A program made the position numbers and the translations under genes. From Saprospiraceae bacterium (GTDB taxonomy: Bacteria; Bacteroidota; Bacteroidia; Chitinophagales; Saprospiraceae), in contig JAIYAP010000064.1 of the NCBI GenBank assembly GCA_027488935.1, positions 1-50,116 on the forward strand: 50,116 bases of DNA, in the 5' to 3' direction. Under the pieces are notes generated by a model. It was not told where the DNA came from. It worked only from the letters and a program-made list of their open reading frames with translations, and did not search any database. Shown here one piece after another: positions 1 to 7,166 of the stretch (within the stretch, counting starts at the first letter, position 1; each line of letters starts with the position of its first letter).

Positions 1-100
1 ACCTTCCCGAGGTGACACCTTCCCGAGGTGACACCTTCCCGAGGTGACACCTTCCCGAGGTGACACCTTCCCGAGGTGACACCTTCCCGAGGTGACACCT
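1..100. repeat. 16-bp tandem repeat array at left edge
   Basis: Six perfect head-to-tail copies of accttcccgaggtgac plus four further bases. Each unit contains the imperfect inverted repeat cacct/aggtg around a five-base loop, so a transcript could form a row of small hairpins. The array touches the stop codon of the leftward gene at 100-102. A related palindrome lies at 1875-1904 at the other end of that gene. The array runs off the window, so its true length is unknown. There are no unique spacers, so it is not a CRISPR. Confidence 0.95.
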
Positions 101-1854
101 CATTTCAGCCCAAACAAATCCATATTGTCCACTTTTAACTGCTCAAACACCAATTTATTCCATTTGAGCATACTGCCTCTTTCTTTACCACCTTCAACAT
201 CGGTAAAAAACTGGCGGGCAATACCATCTAAATCAGCCTGGCTTTTTTTGTAAATCTGCTCAATAATTGCCGTTTTTTTATCGGAATGCACAATAGCCGC
301 TTCCAATTTACGGCGGTGAATTTCAACAAGATCAAAATAGAGATTTATAAAACAATGCGCCGTATTGTCAAGTGGCAAACGATAAAAACTATCATAAGGG
401 TCAAAAATAGCGGCTGTAACAATTTGCAAAGTATCGGGATAAGGATTGATATCTAAAAACAATTTTCCTTTGAGCTGATACGGAACCGATAAGGTGCCCG
501 TGATCGATGCAATATCTTGGGCGCTCGAATTGGCTTGCCCCCGGAAATACATTCGTTTTTTGCTCCAGCGCACGTACGGAAACTCCAACATTCCACGGTC
601 GAGGTATTGATTTCCTTCAAAAATGGTGGTGTTGGTTACGACATTGGGCTGCTCATAAAACCGCTCATTTTCATTGTGTTGTGTATTCAGTTTTAGTTCG
701 TCGTTGTATTTCCAGAAATAGGTGTTGTAAGGAATGGCATTGATTTTCGTGTAATCGCCCGCTGATGTATTTGAAAAGCGAAAAAATGGCAACTGAAAAC
801 GCTGGTCAAAATCATAAGCATATACAATGGCACTGGTCGTAACCGGGTAACTTTCGCCATTTCGATTATGGTATTGAATGGTATAGGAAAAATCCACATG
901 TTGAAAGGTCATTTTACCCTGAACCGGCTGAAAAGTTTTGGTAATCTGAAATGCTACATTGGTAATTGTATCCGTGGGAAATAGGGGTAAAAATGGATGC
1001 AAAACCGCATTGGGGCAATTCAGTTTTACCTTTAAAATACTTTGTTTGCCCGCATTAATCCACAAAAAACCAGAAAAAAACCGACCAGAGGTATCTTTGG
1101 GAACATACTCGAGCACAAAAATTGAGTCGCGGTTTTCATCGATATATTGGTTGTTTAGCCGCAAAAAATAACTTTTCTTCAGGGCCTTTTTGCCCATCTC
1201 CAAGGGACTTTTGGGGAAATAATCGTTTTGATCGCACAATTTCAACATCGAAATTGCCCTGGAACTCTCCACGGATGCAAACAACTGGCGTCGGTATGGC
1301 AGCAAGGCAACCCGGGCCGTTTTTATGTGCAGCGCCTCCAGGTCATACCCGGTTATATTGGCATTGTAAAAGCCTTCCACTAATTCCACCTGAATGCCTT
1401 CAATAAAACTTTTTAAAGTATAAAATGACTTGGCTGTCGCTTTGGCTGCAGGTGCGTTTTTGCGACAAGTCTCCACCATATCAAAAAGATACGTATTGTC
1501 TTTTGGCACAATGGTTACTTCATTCAGCAATTGACCATTTTCCGTCATTGCGATTTCATAAAATAAAGTAGTCGCATCCAAAGGCTGCAAAACTTGCTTG
1601 TACCCTAGATAGGTAATTAATAAGGTGTCTTTGGGGCGCTGCAACTGAAGTTTAAAATACCCAAGTTCGTTGCTGACAGCGCCCTTTTTCGTACGCAGGT
1701 TGTAAATATTCGCATACGCAATGGGTTCTTGACTTTTTTGATCAAAAACACGTCCTTCCAGCGTGAAACTGCGGTCAGATTGCCCGTAGAGCAAATTGGG
1801 AACCAGGGAGGCAAAAAAGATGATCGAGGCAAATAGATACAATTTCATTGGCAT
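100..1854 (-). CDS. Secreted protein with carboxypeptidase-regulatory-like (CarboxypepD_reg-like) N-terminal domain
   Basis: 584 residues if started at the ATG at 1854; a second ATG two codons later (1848) begins the signal peptide directly (MKLYLFASIIFFASLVPNLL) and is equally possible. After the signal peptide comes a beta-sandwich of about 85 residues of the CarboxypepD_reg-like type (LEGRVFDQKSQEPIAYANIY, then a conserved G-Y-F and LGY pattern), common at the N terminus of Bacteroidota outer-membrane proteins. The rest (about residues 110-584) is not recognised; it contains beta-rich stretches and resembles DUF5686-type surface proteins only loosely. It is flanked by related palindromic repeats on both sides and transcribed in the same direction as topA behind a hairpin. 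Probably exported to periplasm or outer membrane; no enzymatic motif is visible. Confidence 0.85.
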   Translation of the reverse strand: MPMKLYLFASIIFFASLVPNLLYGQSDRSFTLEGRVFDQKSQEPIAYANIYNLRTKKGAVSNELGYFKLQLQRPKDTLLITYLGYKQVLQPLDATTLFYEIAMTENGQLLNEVTIVPKDNTYLFDMVETCRKNAPAAKATAKSFYTLKSFIEGIQVELVEGFYNANITGYDLEALHIKTARVALLPYRRQLFASVESSRAISMLKLCDQNDYFPKSPLEMGKKALKKSYFLRLNNQYIDENRDSIFVLEYVPKDTSGRFFSGFLWINAGKQSILKVKLNCPNAVLHPFLPLFPTDTITNVAFQITKTFQPVQGKMTFQHVDFSYTIQYHNRNGESYPVTTSAIVYAYDFDQRFQLPFFRFSNTSAGDYTKINAIPYNTYFWKYNDELKLNTQHNENERFYEQPNVVTNTTIFEGNQYLDRGMLEFPYVRWSKKRMYFRGQANSSAQDIASITGTLSVPYQLKGKLFLDINPYPDTLQIVTAAIFDPYDSFYRLPLDNTAHCFINLYFDLVEIHRRKLEAAIVHSDKKTAIIEQIYKKSQADLDGIARQFFTDVEGGKERGSMLKWNKLVFEQLKVDNMDLFGLK

Positions 1855-1874
1855 CAATTGCTGTTTATAATCTT

Positions 1875-1904
1875 GGAGGTGACACCTTCCGAGGTGTCAC
1901 CTCC
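1875..1904. terminator. Perfect 12-bp inverted repeat downstream of topA
   Basis: Arms ggaggtgacacc and ggtgtcacctcc pair perfectly around a six-base loop. It sits 15 bp beyond the topA stop and 20 bp before the next leftward start. There is no clear T run on the leftward side, so termination is uncertain. The arm sequence is closely related to the 16-bp array at 1-100, so this is probably a member of the same palindromic repeat family. Confidence 0.6.
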
Positions 1905-1919
1905 CCAATCCCTAAAAAC

Positions 1920-4538
1920 CTACTTTTTCTTTGCCGCCGCTTTGGGTTTTGCAAGCGCTTTCGCCTTAGCCGGTGCTTTTTCCTTGGTAGTTTTCGCGCC
2001 AGCCTTTTTAACAGGTTTCGCTTTTACATCAAAAGCCCCCGGAATTTCTTTCTCGATGATCGCCTTTACATCCTCCAACGACAAGTTGCGGGCATGATCA
2101 GCGGTCATTTTGCCACCGTCAATTTTAGGCAAGTTGAGCATCGCCTTTCCGAATTTGATATATGGACCCCAGCGGCCATTTTCGACGCTGATTTTCAGTT
2201 CCGGCCAGTGCTGGATGTAGCGGTTGGCTTCTTTTTCAATTTTTGACGCCAATAAATCCAGGGCTTGTTGCTCTGTCAAAAAATCAAAATTGATGGCTTT
2301 CGGTACATTTACATACAAATCAGCCCATTTGATAAATGGACCAAAACGGCCTTTGCCTTTTGTAATGGGCTGACCTTCGAAGAATCCCACTGGTTTATCG
2401 GCCTCTAATTTGGCCAAAACAAGTTGAATTGCTTCATCGGCTGTCAGTTCAAATGGATCCTGACCTTTGGCAAGGGAAATAAACTGCTCGCCATATTTTA
2501 CATACGGACCATAACGCCCGGTACTTACAATCATTTCCAAATCTTCGTACACGCCCAAGGTGCGGGGCAATTGGAAACTTTCCAACGCTTCCACTAAAGT
2601 AACTGTTTCGAGGTTTTTGCCTGGACGCAAATTGGCATACCGCGGTTTTTCTTTTTCCTCCAGTTCTTCACCGGTACCAATTTGAATAACAGGCTTACCC
2701 AAACTGCTCATGCGCACTAAAACCGTGCGTCCAGTGGCAGGATCCACCCCCAAAATACGCTCGCCACTCACGCGGTCTGCTTCTTTTAAGGTTTTCTCTA
2801 CTTCTGTATGAAATGGCCGGTAAAAACCATCAATCACTTTCGTCCAGTCGATTTTACCTTCTGCAACATGGTCAAATTGTGCTTCAATTTCGGCAGTAAA
2901 GCCATAATTCATGATGTTTTGGAAATAAGAATCCAAAAAATCAATCACAATCATGCCCATATCAGAAGGATACAGCACGTTTTTAGTAGCGCCCGTTATT
3001 TCCTTCCCGGTCGTATTGGTAATCTTGTTATCCTTGAGTACCAATATTTTATAAATGCGCTCCTCCCCTTCCCGGCTTTCTTTTACGACATAACCGCGGT
3101 TTGTTTCCATGATTTTGGAAATGGTTGGCGCATACGTGGAAGGACGGCCAATACCCAATTCTTCCAGTTTTTTTACCAAACCAGCCTCCGTGAAGCGCGC
3201 GGGCGGACGTGTAAAGCGCTCGGTCGCCGTCAAATTATCGAGATCCAGCGCCTGGCCTTTGCTCAATGGCGGCAACATGCCCTGGGCTTCTTCTTCCTCA
3301 TCATCGGTACTTTCGAGGTATAGTTTCAAAAAACCATCAAATTTGAGCACTTCGCCCTCTGCAACCAATTTGGCCGTGGGTTGGGTGCTAATGCCAATAT
3401 CGACAGTTGTTTTTTCCAGTTCGGCATCGGCCATTTGAGAGGCGACCGCGCGTTTCCAGATGAGTTCGTACAAACGTTGCTCATCACGCTGGGCGCTTAC
3501 ACTTTGCCGCTCCACATACGTTGGACGAATGGCCTCATGCGCTTCCTGGGCGGAATCATTTTTGGTTTTATACCGACGTAAGTTGTGGTACCGTTCGCCG
3601 TATTGTTTTACGATTTCCTCGCCAATGGTAATCAGCGCCGATTCACTCATATTAGTCGAATCCGTACGCATATATGTGATAAAACCTTCTTCATACAGTT
3701 TTTGAGCCACCTGCATGGTGCGACTTACCGAAAACCCGAGTTTACGGCTGGCTTCTTGCTGTAAGGTAGAGGTGGTAAATGGCGGTGAAGGTCGGCGCCG
3801 GGTGGGCGTCACCCGAATATCATCTACTTTAAAATTGGCCCCAACACATTGTTGCAGAAACTGTTGTGCGCCTTCAACATTATCATACCGCACCGGACTT
3901 TCGGCCTTGAAGCCGACTACTTTGCCCTGGTTGTTTTTTGCCAGAAACTGCGCTACAATTTTAAAATAAGCCGCCGAATTAAACTGCTGGATTTCGCGCT
4001 CGCGTTCTACAATCAGTTTTACAGCGACCGATTGTACGCGGCCCGCAGATAACTGGCCCTTTACTTTTTTCCAAAGCAGTCCCGAGAGTTCCCAACCCAC
4101 CAGGCGGTCGAGTACACGGCGCGCTTGTTGGGCATTTACGATGTTCATATTCACCGTACGCGGGTTTTGCACCGCTTTTTGGATCGCAGGTTTTGTAATT
4201 TCGTGAAATACAATCCGCTTGGTCGTCAGTTCATTCAAACCCAGCACTTGACACAAATGCCATGAAATCGCTTCCCCCTCGCGGTCTTCGTCCGTTGCGA
4301 GCCACACTTCCTCTACTTTAGAGGCGGCTTCTTTCAGGTCTTTCACCGTTTTGAACTTATCAACCGGGATAATGTAGTTTGGAAGGTAATCGTTCTCCAC
4401 ATCTACACCCAGGTCATTGCCTTTTTCCAAGTCGCGGATGTGGCCGTAGGATGATTTAACAGAAAAGTCGCTGCCCAGAAATTTCTCAATGGTTTTCGCT
4501 TTGGCAGGCGACTCCACGATTAGTAATTTTTTTGCCAT
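1920..4538 (-). CDS. topA: DNA topoisomerase I (type IA)
   Basis: 872 residues from the ATG at 4538; an in-frame upstream ATG at 4586 would add a 16-residue extension that looks untranslated. The enzyme relaxes negatively supercoiled DNA by a 5'-phosphotyrosine intermediate. The Toprim domain starts at once (LIVESPAKAKTIEKFLG, about residues 6-22) and carries the acidic DEDREGE metal site at about 83-89. The active tyrosine is in FITYMRTDST at about residue 289. The C terminus lacks the tetracysteine zinc fingers of the E. coli enzyme and instead has three repeats with G-R-[YFW]-G-P-[YF]-[IV]-K signatures, as in Bacteroidota TopA. It ends in a Lys/Ala-rich tail likely to bind DNA or nucleoid. 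Upstream is a TACTTTTG -7 box at 4599-4606. Confidence 0.98.
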   Translation of the reverse strand: MAKKLLIVESPAKAKTIEKFLGSDFSVKSSYGHIRDLEKGNDLGVDVENDYLPNYIIPVDKFKTVKDLKEAASKVEEVWLATDEDREGEAISWHLCQVLGLNELTTKRIVFHEITKPAIQKAVQNPRTVNMNIVNAQQARRVLDRLVGWELSGLLWKKVKGQLSAGRVQSVAVKLIVEREREIQQFNSAAYFKIVAQFLAKNNQGKVVGFKAESPVRYDNVEGAQQFLQQCVGANFKVDDIRVTPTRRRPSPPFTTSTLQQEASRKLGFSVSRTMQVAQKLYEEGFITYMRTDSTNMSESALITIGEEIVKQYGERYHNLRRYKTKNDSAQEAHEAIRPTYVERQSVSAQRDEQRLYELIWKRAVASQMADAELEKTTVDIGISTQPTAKLVAEGEVLKFDGFLKLYLESTDDEEEEAQGMLPPLSKGQALDLDNLTATERFTRPPARFTEAGLVKKLEELGIGRPSTYAPTISKIMETNRGYVVKESREGEERIYKILVLKDNKITNTTGKEITGATKNVLYPSDMGMIVIDFLDSYFQNIMNYGFTAEIEAQFDHVAEGKIDWTKVIDGFYRPFHTEVEKTLKEADRVSGERILGVDPATGRTVLVRMSSLGKPVIQIGTGEELEEKEKPRYANLRPGKNLETVTLVEALESFQLPRTLGVYEDLEMIVSTGRYGPYVKYGEQFISLAKGQDPFELTADEAIQLVLAKLEADKPVGFFEGQPITKGKGRFGPFIKWADLYVNVPKAINFDFLTEQQALDLLASKIEKEANRYIQHWPELKISVENGRWGPYIKFGKAMLNLPKIDGGKMTADHARNLSLEDVKAIIEKEIPGAFDVKAKPVKKAGAKTTKEKAPAKAKALAKPKAAAKKK

Positions 4539-4598
4539 AATGATACGAAGTGGATATTGGGATTTTTTATGATTAAACGAATGCATTCATTGCTCGCG

Positions 4599-4606
4599 CA
4601 AAAGTA
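4599..4606 (-). promoter_or_regulatory. Bacteroidota -7 box for topA
   Basis: Read leftward the sequence is TACTTTTG, an exact TAnnTTTG match, about 60 bp upstream of the chosen topA ATG. No good TTG -33 element was found at the usual 17-23 bp spacing, so this is a half-supported promoter. Confidence 0.5.
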
Positions 4607-4622
4607 AGGTGTTTTAAAGCGG

Positions 4623-4652
4623 AAAAACCGCCGATTTATATCAGCGGTTTTT
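4623..4652 (-). terminator. Intrinsic terminator overlapping the end of the DUF6794 gene
   Basis: Arms aaaaaccgc (4623-4631) and gcggttttt (4644-4652) are perfect complements. The right arm lies inside the last codons of the leftward gene, and leftward transcripts leave the stem into a U-rich tail. It separates this gene from topA. Confidence 0.65.
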
Positions 4653-5165
4653 CTTTTTCACCTCTTCGTGTATTATTTTGCGACTTTTTTGCTCTTTTTC
4701 CCATTCTTCTTTTCGTTTTTGTCGAAAATTGGTGGCCAATTCTTTGATATTATAAGGCTTTCCATTCAGTTTTCGGTGAAAAGCAAGCAATAAAAAGTCG
4801 GCTTGATCATCTGGAAAAGTGATTCCTGCGCTGCGGAGGTAGTGGGAAATGCGCGAACCGCCATAAAAACCCCAGTTAAGGATCATCCATTGTCCGAGGC
4901 GATTGTGCATTTGTTGGCATACACTGTCCTCCGGAATCGCTTTTATTTTCAATTTAGACTCTTCAGAGATGAGTTTATCCAATTGCAGGGTGGCATCGTC
5001 CAAATTTTTTGGAATATACATGTTACCCAGTTTATCTTTCTTGATCCGTTCTTGATATTGCTTTTCGAACTCCGCTTCGGTGGAAGCGGGTCCTTCCTGT
5101 GCGTGCAAGGTTGTCCAACAAAAGGCAGCGCATAAAAGGGGCAAAAAGAATTGCTTTAATTGCAT
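4641..5165 (-). CDS. Secreted DUF6794-domain protein
   Basis: 174 residues from the ATG at 5165, starting with a clear signal peptide (MQLKQFFLPLLCAAF, cleavage near LHAQ). The core at about residues 55-145 shows the DUF6794 pattern as I know it: IPKNLDDATLQLDKL, then HNRLGQWMILNWGFYGGSRI, then a GI-F-DD and LLAFHRKLN stretch. This domain is small, alpha-helical and of unknown function. The last 30 residues are strongly charged (Lys/Glu/Arg) and helical. Only 15 bp separate its ATG from the divergent small membrane gene, so promoters must lie inside the neighbours. The coding end overlaps its own terminator. Confidence 0.85.
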   Translation of the reverse strand: MQLKQFFLPLLCAAFCWTTLHAQEGPASTEAEFEKQYQERIKKDKLGNMYIPKNLDDATLQLDKLISEESKLKIKAIPEDSVCQQMHNRLGQWMILNWGFYGGSRISHYLRSAGITFPDDQADFLLLAFHRKLNGKPYNIKELATNFRQKRKEEWEKEQKSRKIIHEEVKKKNR

Positions 5166-5180
5166 ACAAATCAAAGATTT

Positions 5181-5462
5181 ATGAATTTTCGAATGACATT
5201 GCCAGAAATTTTCCTGTTAGAAACCGTGACATGGTTAATCCTTTGGCTGCTTAACGATTACATGGCGACCCTATTAACGCTCATCATAGGCGCTATCGTA
5301 TTGGCGGTACTGCTGCTTGCCCTCATTTCAGAAGCGATTGAGCGCTCGAGGGTACCCAGGCGGTATTTTTATGTGATGGGATTGAGCGTGCTGGCGCCTT
5401 TGGTTGCAGCCATTTTGTACCAGGTATTATTTGGCGGTCATTTGAGTTTTTTACCCAGTTAA
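5181..5462 (+). CDS. Small hydrophobic membrane protein, unknown function
   Basis: 93 residues from the ATG at 5181; ATG at 5193 (MTLPEIF...) is an alternative that would widen the very tight gap to the divergent gene. Two to three transmembrane segments are visible at about residues 10-24, 28-50 and 64-84, separated by a basic SEAIERSRVPRRYFY loop. No family was recognised. Its TAA stop overlaps the TAA stop of the convergent asparaginase-domain gene by two bases (5459-5462 is ttaa on both strands). Confidence 0.75.
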   Translation: MNFRMTLPEIFLLETVTWLILWLLNDYMATLLTLIIGAIVLAVLLLALISEAIERSRVPRRYFYVMGLSVLAPLVAAILYQVLFGGHLSFLPS

Positions 5463-5980
5463 GGCATCGTTTCATTGGAGGCTGGTGCGTCATCCAACTC
5501 TATAAAAGTACCTGTTTGCCGATTTTTGCGCACATTATTCCACAAAAAATAACGTCCGTTCATGACCACGTATACCCCGGGCGGCAACACTTGTACAAAC
5601 GCAAGCGCACTTCCGAGGTTAAAAAAGCCATCGGATGAAGTTCCAAAAGCATACGGAATCATTGCTCCGGTGAGGACAATGGTTTTGCCCTCAATTTTTT
5701 CATGGGCCAACAGGGTGGCGGTTTCCACCATTTTGTCGGTACCATGGGTTAATAAAATCTTGTTGTGGGGCGTTTTTTTGCAGTTGTACACAATGATTGC
5801 ACGGTCTTCTTCGCGCATTTCGAGCGAATCGGTCATCATCAGTGTTTTGATGTCAATGTCCACTTCAGAGCGGCCGCGGTCGAACATTTCCTTCAGGTGG
5901 GTATCTTTAAAATACAATTCGCCGGTGATGTAATTGTATTCTTTGTCGAAGGTGCCGCCGGTGACAAATACTTGAATCAT
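5459..5980 (-). CDS. Short asparaginase-domain protein (N-terminal domain only)
   Basis: 173 residues from ATG at 5980. It carries the two hallmark motifs of type I/II L-asparaginases: the nucleophile motif VTGGTFDK at about residues 6-13 and the THGTDKM motif near residue 79, followed by the GAMIPY...SDGFFNL segment. Normal L-asparaginases are about 330 residues with a second, C-terminal domain that contributes to the dimeric active site; that domain is absent. The gene is not truncated by a frameshift: it ends cleanly at a convergent neighbour. One-domain proteins of this kind occur elsewhere in Bacteroidota. Amidohydrolase activity is therefore plausible but unproven. A TACTTTTG box lies upstream. 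Confidence 0.85.
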   Translation of the reverse strand: MIQVFVTGGTFDKEYNYITGELYFKDTHLKEMFDRGRSEVDIDIKTLMMTDSLEMREEDRAIIVYNCKKTPHNKILLTHGTDKMVETATLLAHEKIEGKTIVLTGAMIPYAFGTSSDGFFNLGSALAFVQVLPPGVYVVMNGRYFLWNNVRKNRQTGTFIELDDAPASNETMP

Positions 5981-6033
5981 AGATGGTGGTGGTTAGCGCA
6001 TAGGTTAACAGGCAGGTGCCTGCATGAAGCGCG

Positions 6034-6041
6034 CAAAAGTA
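6034..6041 (-). promoter_or_regulatory. -7 box for the asparaginase-domain gene
   Basis: Leftward reading gives TACTTTTG, an exact TAnnTTTG match 54 bp upstream of the ATG. A TTTG at 6065-6068 (complement) sits 23 bp further upstream as a possible -33 element, at the upper end of usual spacing. Confidence 0.5.
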
Positions 6042-6095
6042 ATCTTGATTTCAGATGATTTTCATCAAATGCGGCTGGATTTTGGAAAACGTTTG

Positions 6096-6103
6096 TAATT
6101 TTG
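6096..6103 (+). promoter_or_regulatory. -7 box for the 54-residue membrane protein gene
   Basis: TAATTTTG, an exact TAnnTTTG match, 28 bp before the ATG at 6132. No convincing -33 element was found. It is divergent from the box at 6034-6041, leaving 54 bp between them. Confidence 0.5.
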
Positions 6104-6131
6104 CGCCAATCAATAAGAAATATCGCCTGAT

Positions 6132-6296
6132 ATGAAAAAAAATGAAGAATACGTTGATAACCGCAAACGCGATTGGATCCTTTTCGGCATCAGCACCGTA
6201 ATTATGCTTGGCCTTTTGGTGTTCAAAACAGAATGGATCTGGGTAATTTGGCCTTTACAGTTTACGGCCTTTGCGGGCGCGATGGGTCGTTTGTAA
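6132..6296 (+). CDS. Small membrane protein, 54 residues
   Basis: The reading frame begins MKKNEEYVDNRKRDW, a charged, soluble N terminus, then has one or two hydrophobic segments (ILFGISTVIMLGLLVF and WIWVIWPLQFTAFAGA) and ends MGRL. It has its own -7 box and a strong hairpin 17 bp after the stop, so it looks like an independent transcription unit. The positive-inside rule places the N terminus in the cytoplasm. The family is not recognised. It is easy to miss because of its size. Confidence 0.7.
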   Translation: MKKNEEYVDNRKRDWILFGISTVIMLGLLVFKTEWIWVIWPLQFTAFAGAMGRL

Positions 6297-6312
6297 AAAA
6301 CGACACGTGTTG

Positions 6313-6364
6313 AATGAAATAGTTGGGTTAAAGGGGCATTGCCTTTTATCTCAACTATTTCATT
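6313..6364. terminator. Bidirectional two-stem terminator-like structure
   Basis: Arms aatgaaatagttg (6313-6325) and caactatttcatt (6352-6364) are perfect 13-bp complements. The 26-base loop holds a second small stem, aaagg/ccttt. It lies between the ends of convergent genes, which fits a shared terminator, although neither side carries a long T run. Confidence 0.6.
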
Positions 6365-6397
6365 ATACCTGAATTTATATAGCCTTCCAGGAGAAAA

Positions 6398-6757
6398 TCA
6401 TTTTCCGGATAGATACTTTAGCGGCTGTGATTTGAATTTGTCTTTACAAAATTCAGAGCAAAATGCATATACCTTGCCTCTATAATGGCAAGTATCGGTG
6501 AAGGTTTCTTCCACCTCCATTCCACAAACATCATCGGTTTTATTTGCAAATTTTTCAGATACTGTTGCAGCAGCAGGGGTTTGTACCTGTTTGTGCGCAG
6601 GCTGTGGTTTGCTTGCTTTGGTTTCTAGTGACTTTTCCGGTGCAACAACGGCCGGACTTAATCCTGGATCCGGACTGCTAGGGATAATGGGCGTTTGAGT
6701 ATTTTGGCAAGCAGCCAGTTGCAGCAATAGGGCGCAGAAAACTATTTTTAAATTCAT
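6398..6757 (-). CDS. YHS-domain lipoprotein
   Basis: 119 residues. The N terminus is a lipoprotein signal (IVFCALLLQLAAC, lipidated Cys at residue 17), so the protein is membrane anchored. A Pro/Ala-rich linker spans about residues 20-75. The C-terminal 40 residues are a YHS domain: DDVCGMEVEE, then CHYRGKVYAFCSEFCKDKF, with the cysteines that bind metal in YHS and TRASH-type modules (often copper). Role in metal binding or transfer is inferred. It is convergent with the 54-residue gene and has an intergenic region of about 400 bp upstream. Confidence 0.85.
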   Translation of the reverse strand: MNLKIVFCALLLQLAACQNTQTPIIPSSPDPGLSPAVVAPEKSLETKASKPQPAHKQVQTPAAATVSEKFANKTDDVCGMEVEETFTDTCHYRGKVYAFCSEFCKDKFKSQPLKYLSGK

Positions 6758-6882
6758 CTTGCTTGGATTGTTTTTGTTTTTCTACCGTTAAAAAACGCCT
6801 AAGGTCCATTTTCTGACCATAAGACACCCCAAAGGTATATCCCAATCACTCATATAGCCCTTTGATTTTTCCCCAAAAAAGA

Positions 6883-6911
6883 AATCCCTCAACCTATTGC
6901 GGCGAGGGATT
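6883..6911 (-). terminator. Orphan leftward terminator in the 6758-7166 intergenic region
   Basis: Arms aatccctc (6883-6890) and gagggatt (6904-6911) pair perfectly; leftward the stem is followed by TCTTTTTTGG and a further T-rich stretch. This is a good intrinsic terminator for a leftward transcript, yet no leftward gene lies between it and the rightward acylase start at 7167. The rest of 6758-7166 is AT-rich, and I see no convincing gene in it; a short leftward ORF of 14 codons is not supported. A small RNA from about 6912-7090 is possible. Confidence 0.5.
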
Positions 6912-7166
6912 CTAACCCAAACAAATAAACACAAAAACTACTTGGTGCAAGTTTAAGTGTATTCCTACCACTTCAACAAATTTTTAAATGGATATTTTCA
7001 CTTCACTGTCGATTATTTTTCGAAATGCGCTACAATCACCAAATATTAACCATTGATTTAGCATAATTGCACATTTTCATTCCGATTACACAAATTGAGT
7101 TTTATAGATCGGCGCAGTTTTCATCGGTCCTTTTTACCTTCGCCCTACATCTTACCCATCCAAAAT

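Noticed and set aside
1-100. CRISPR array
   Set aside because: Units are contiguous without spacers and no cas genes are present; the same holds for 50019-50116.
7095-7166. N-terminal extension of the acylase
   Set aside because: Begins on TTG and hides the obvious signal anchor starting at 7167.
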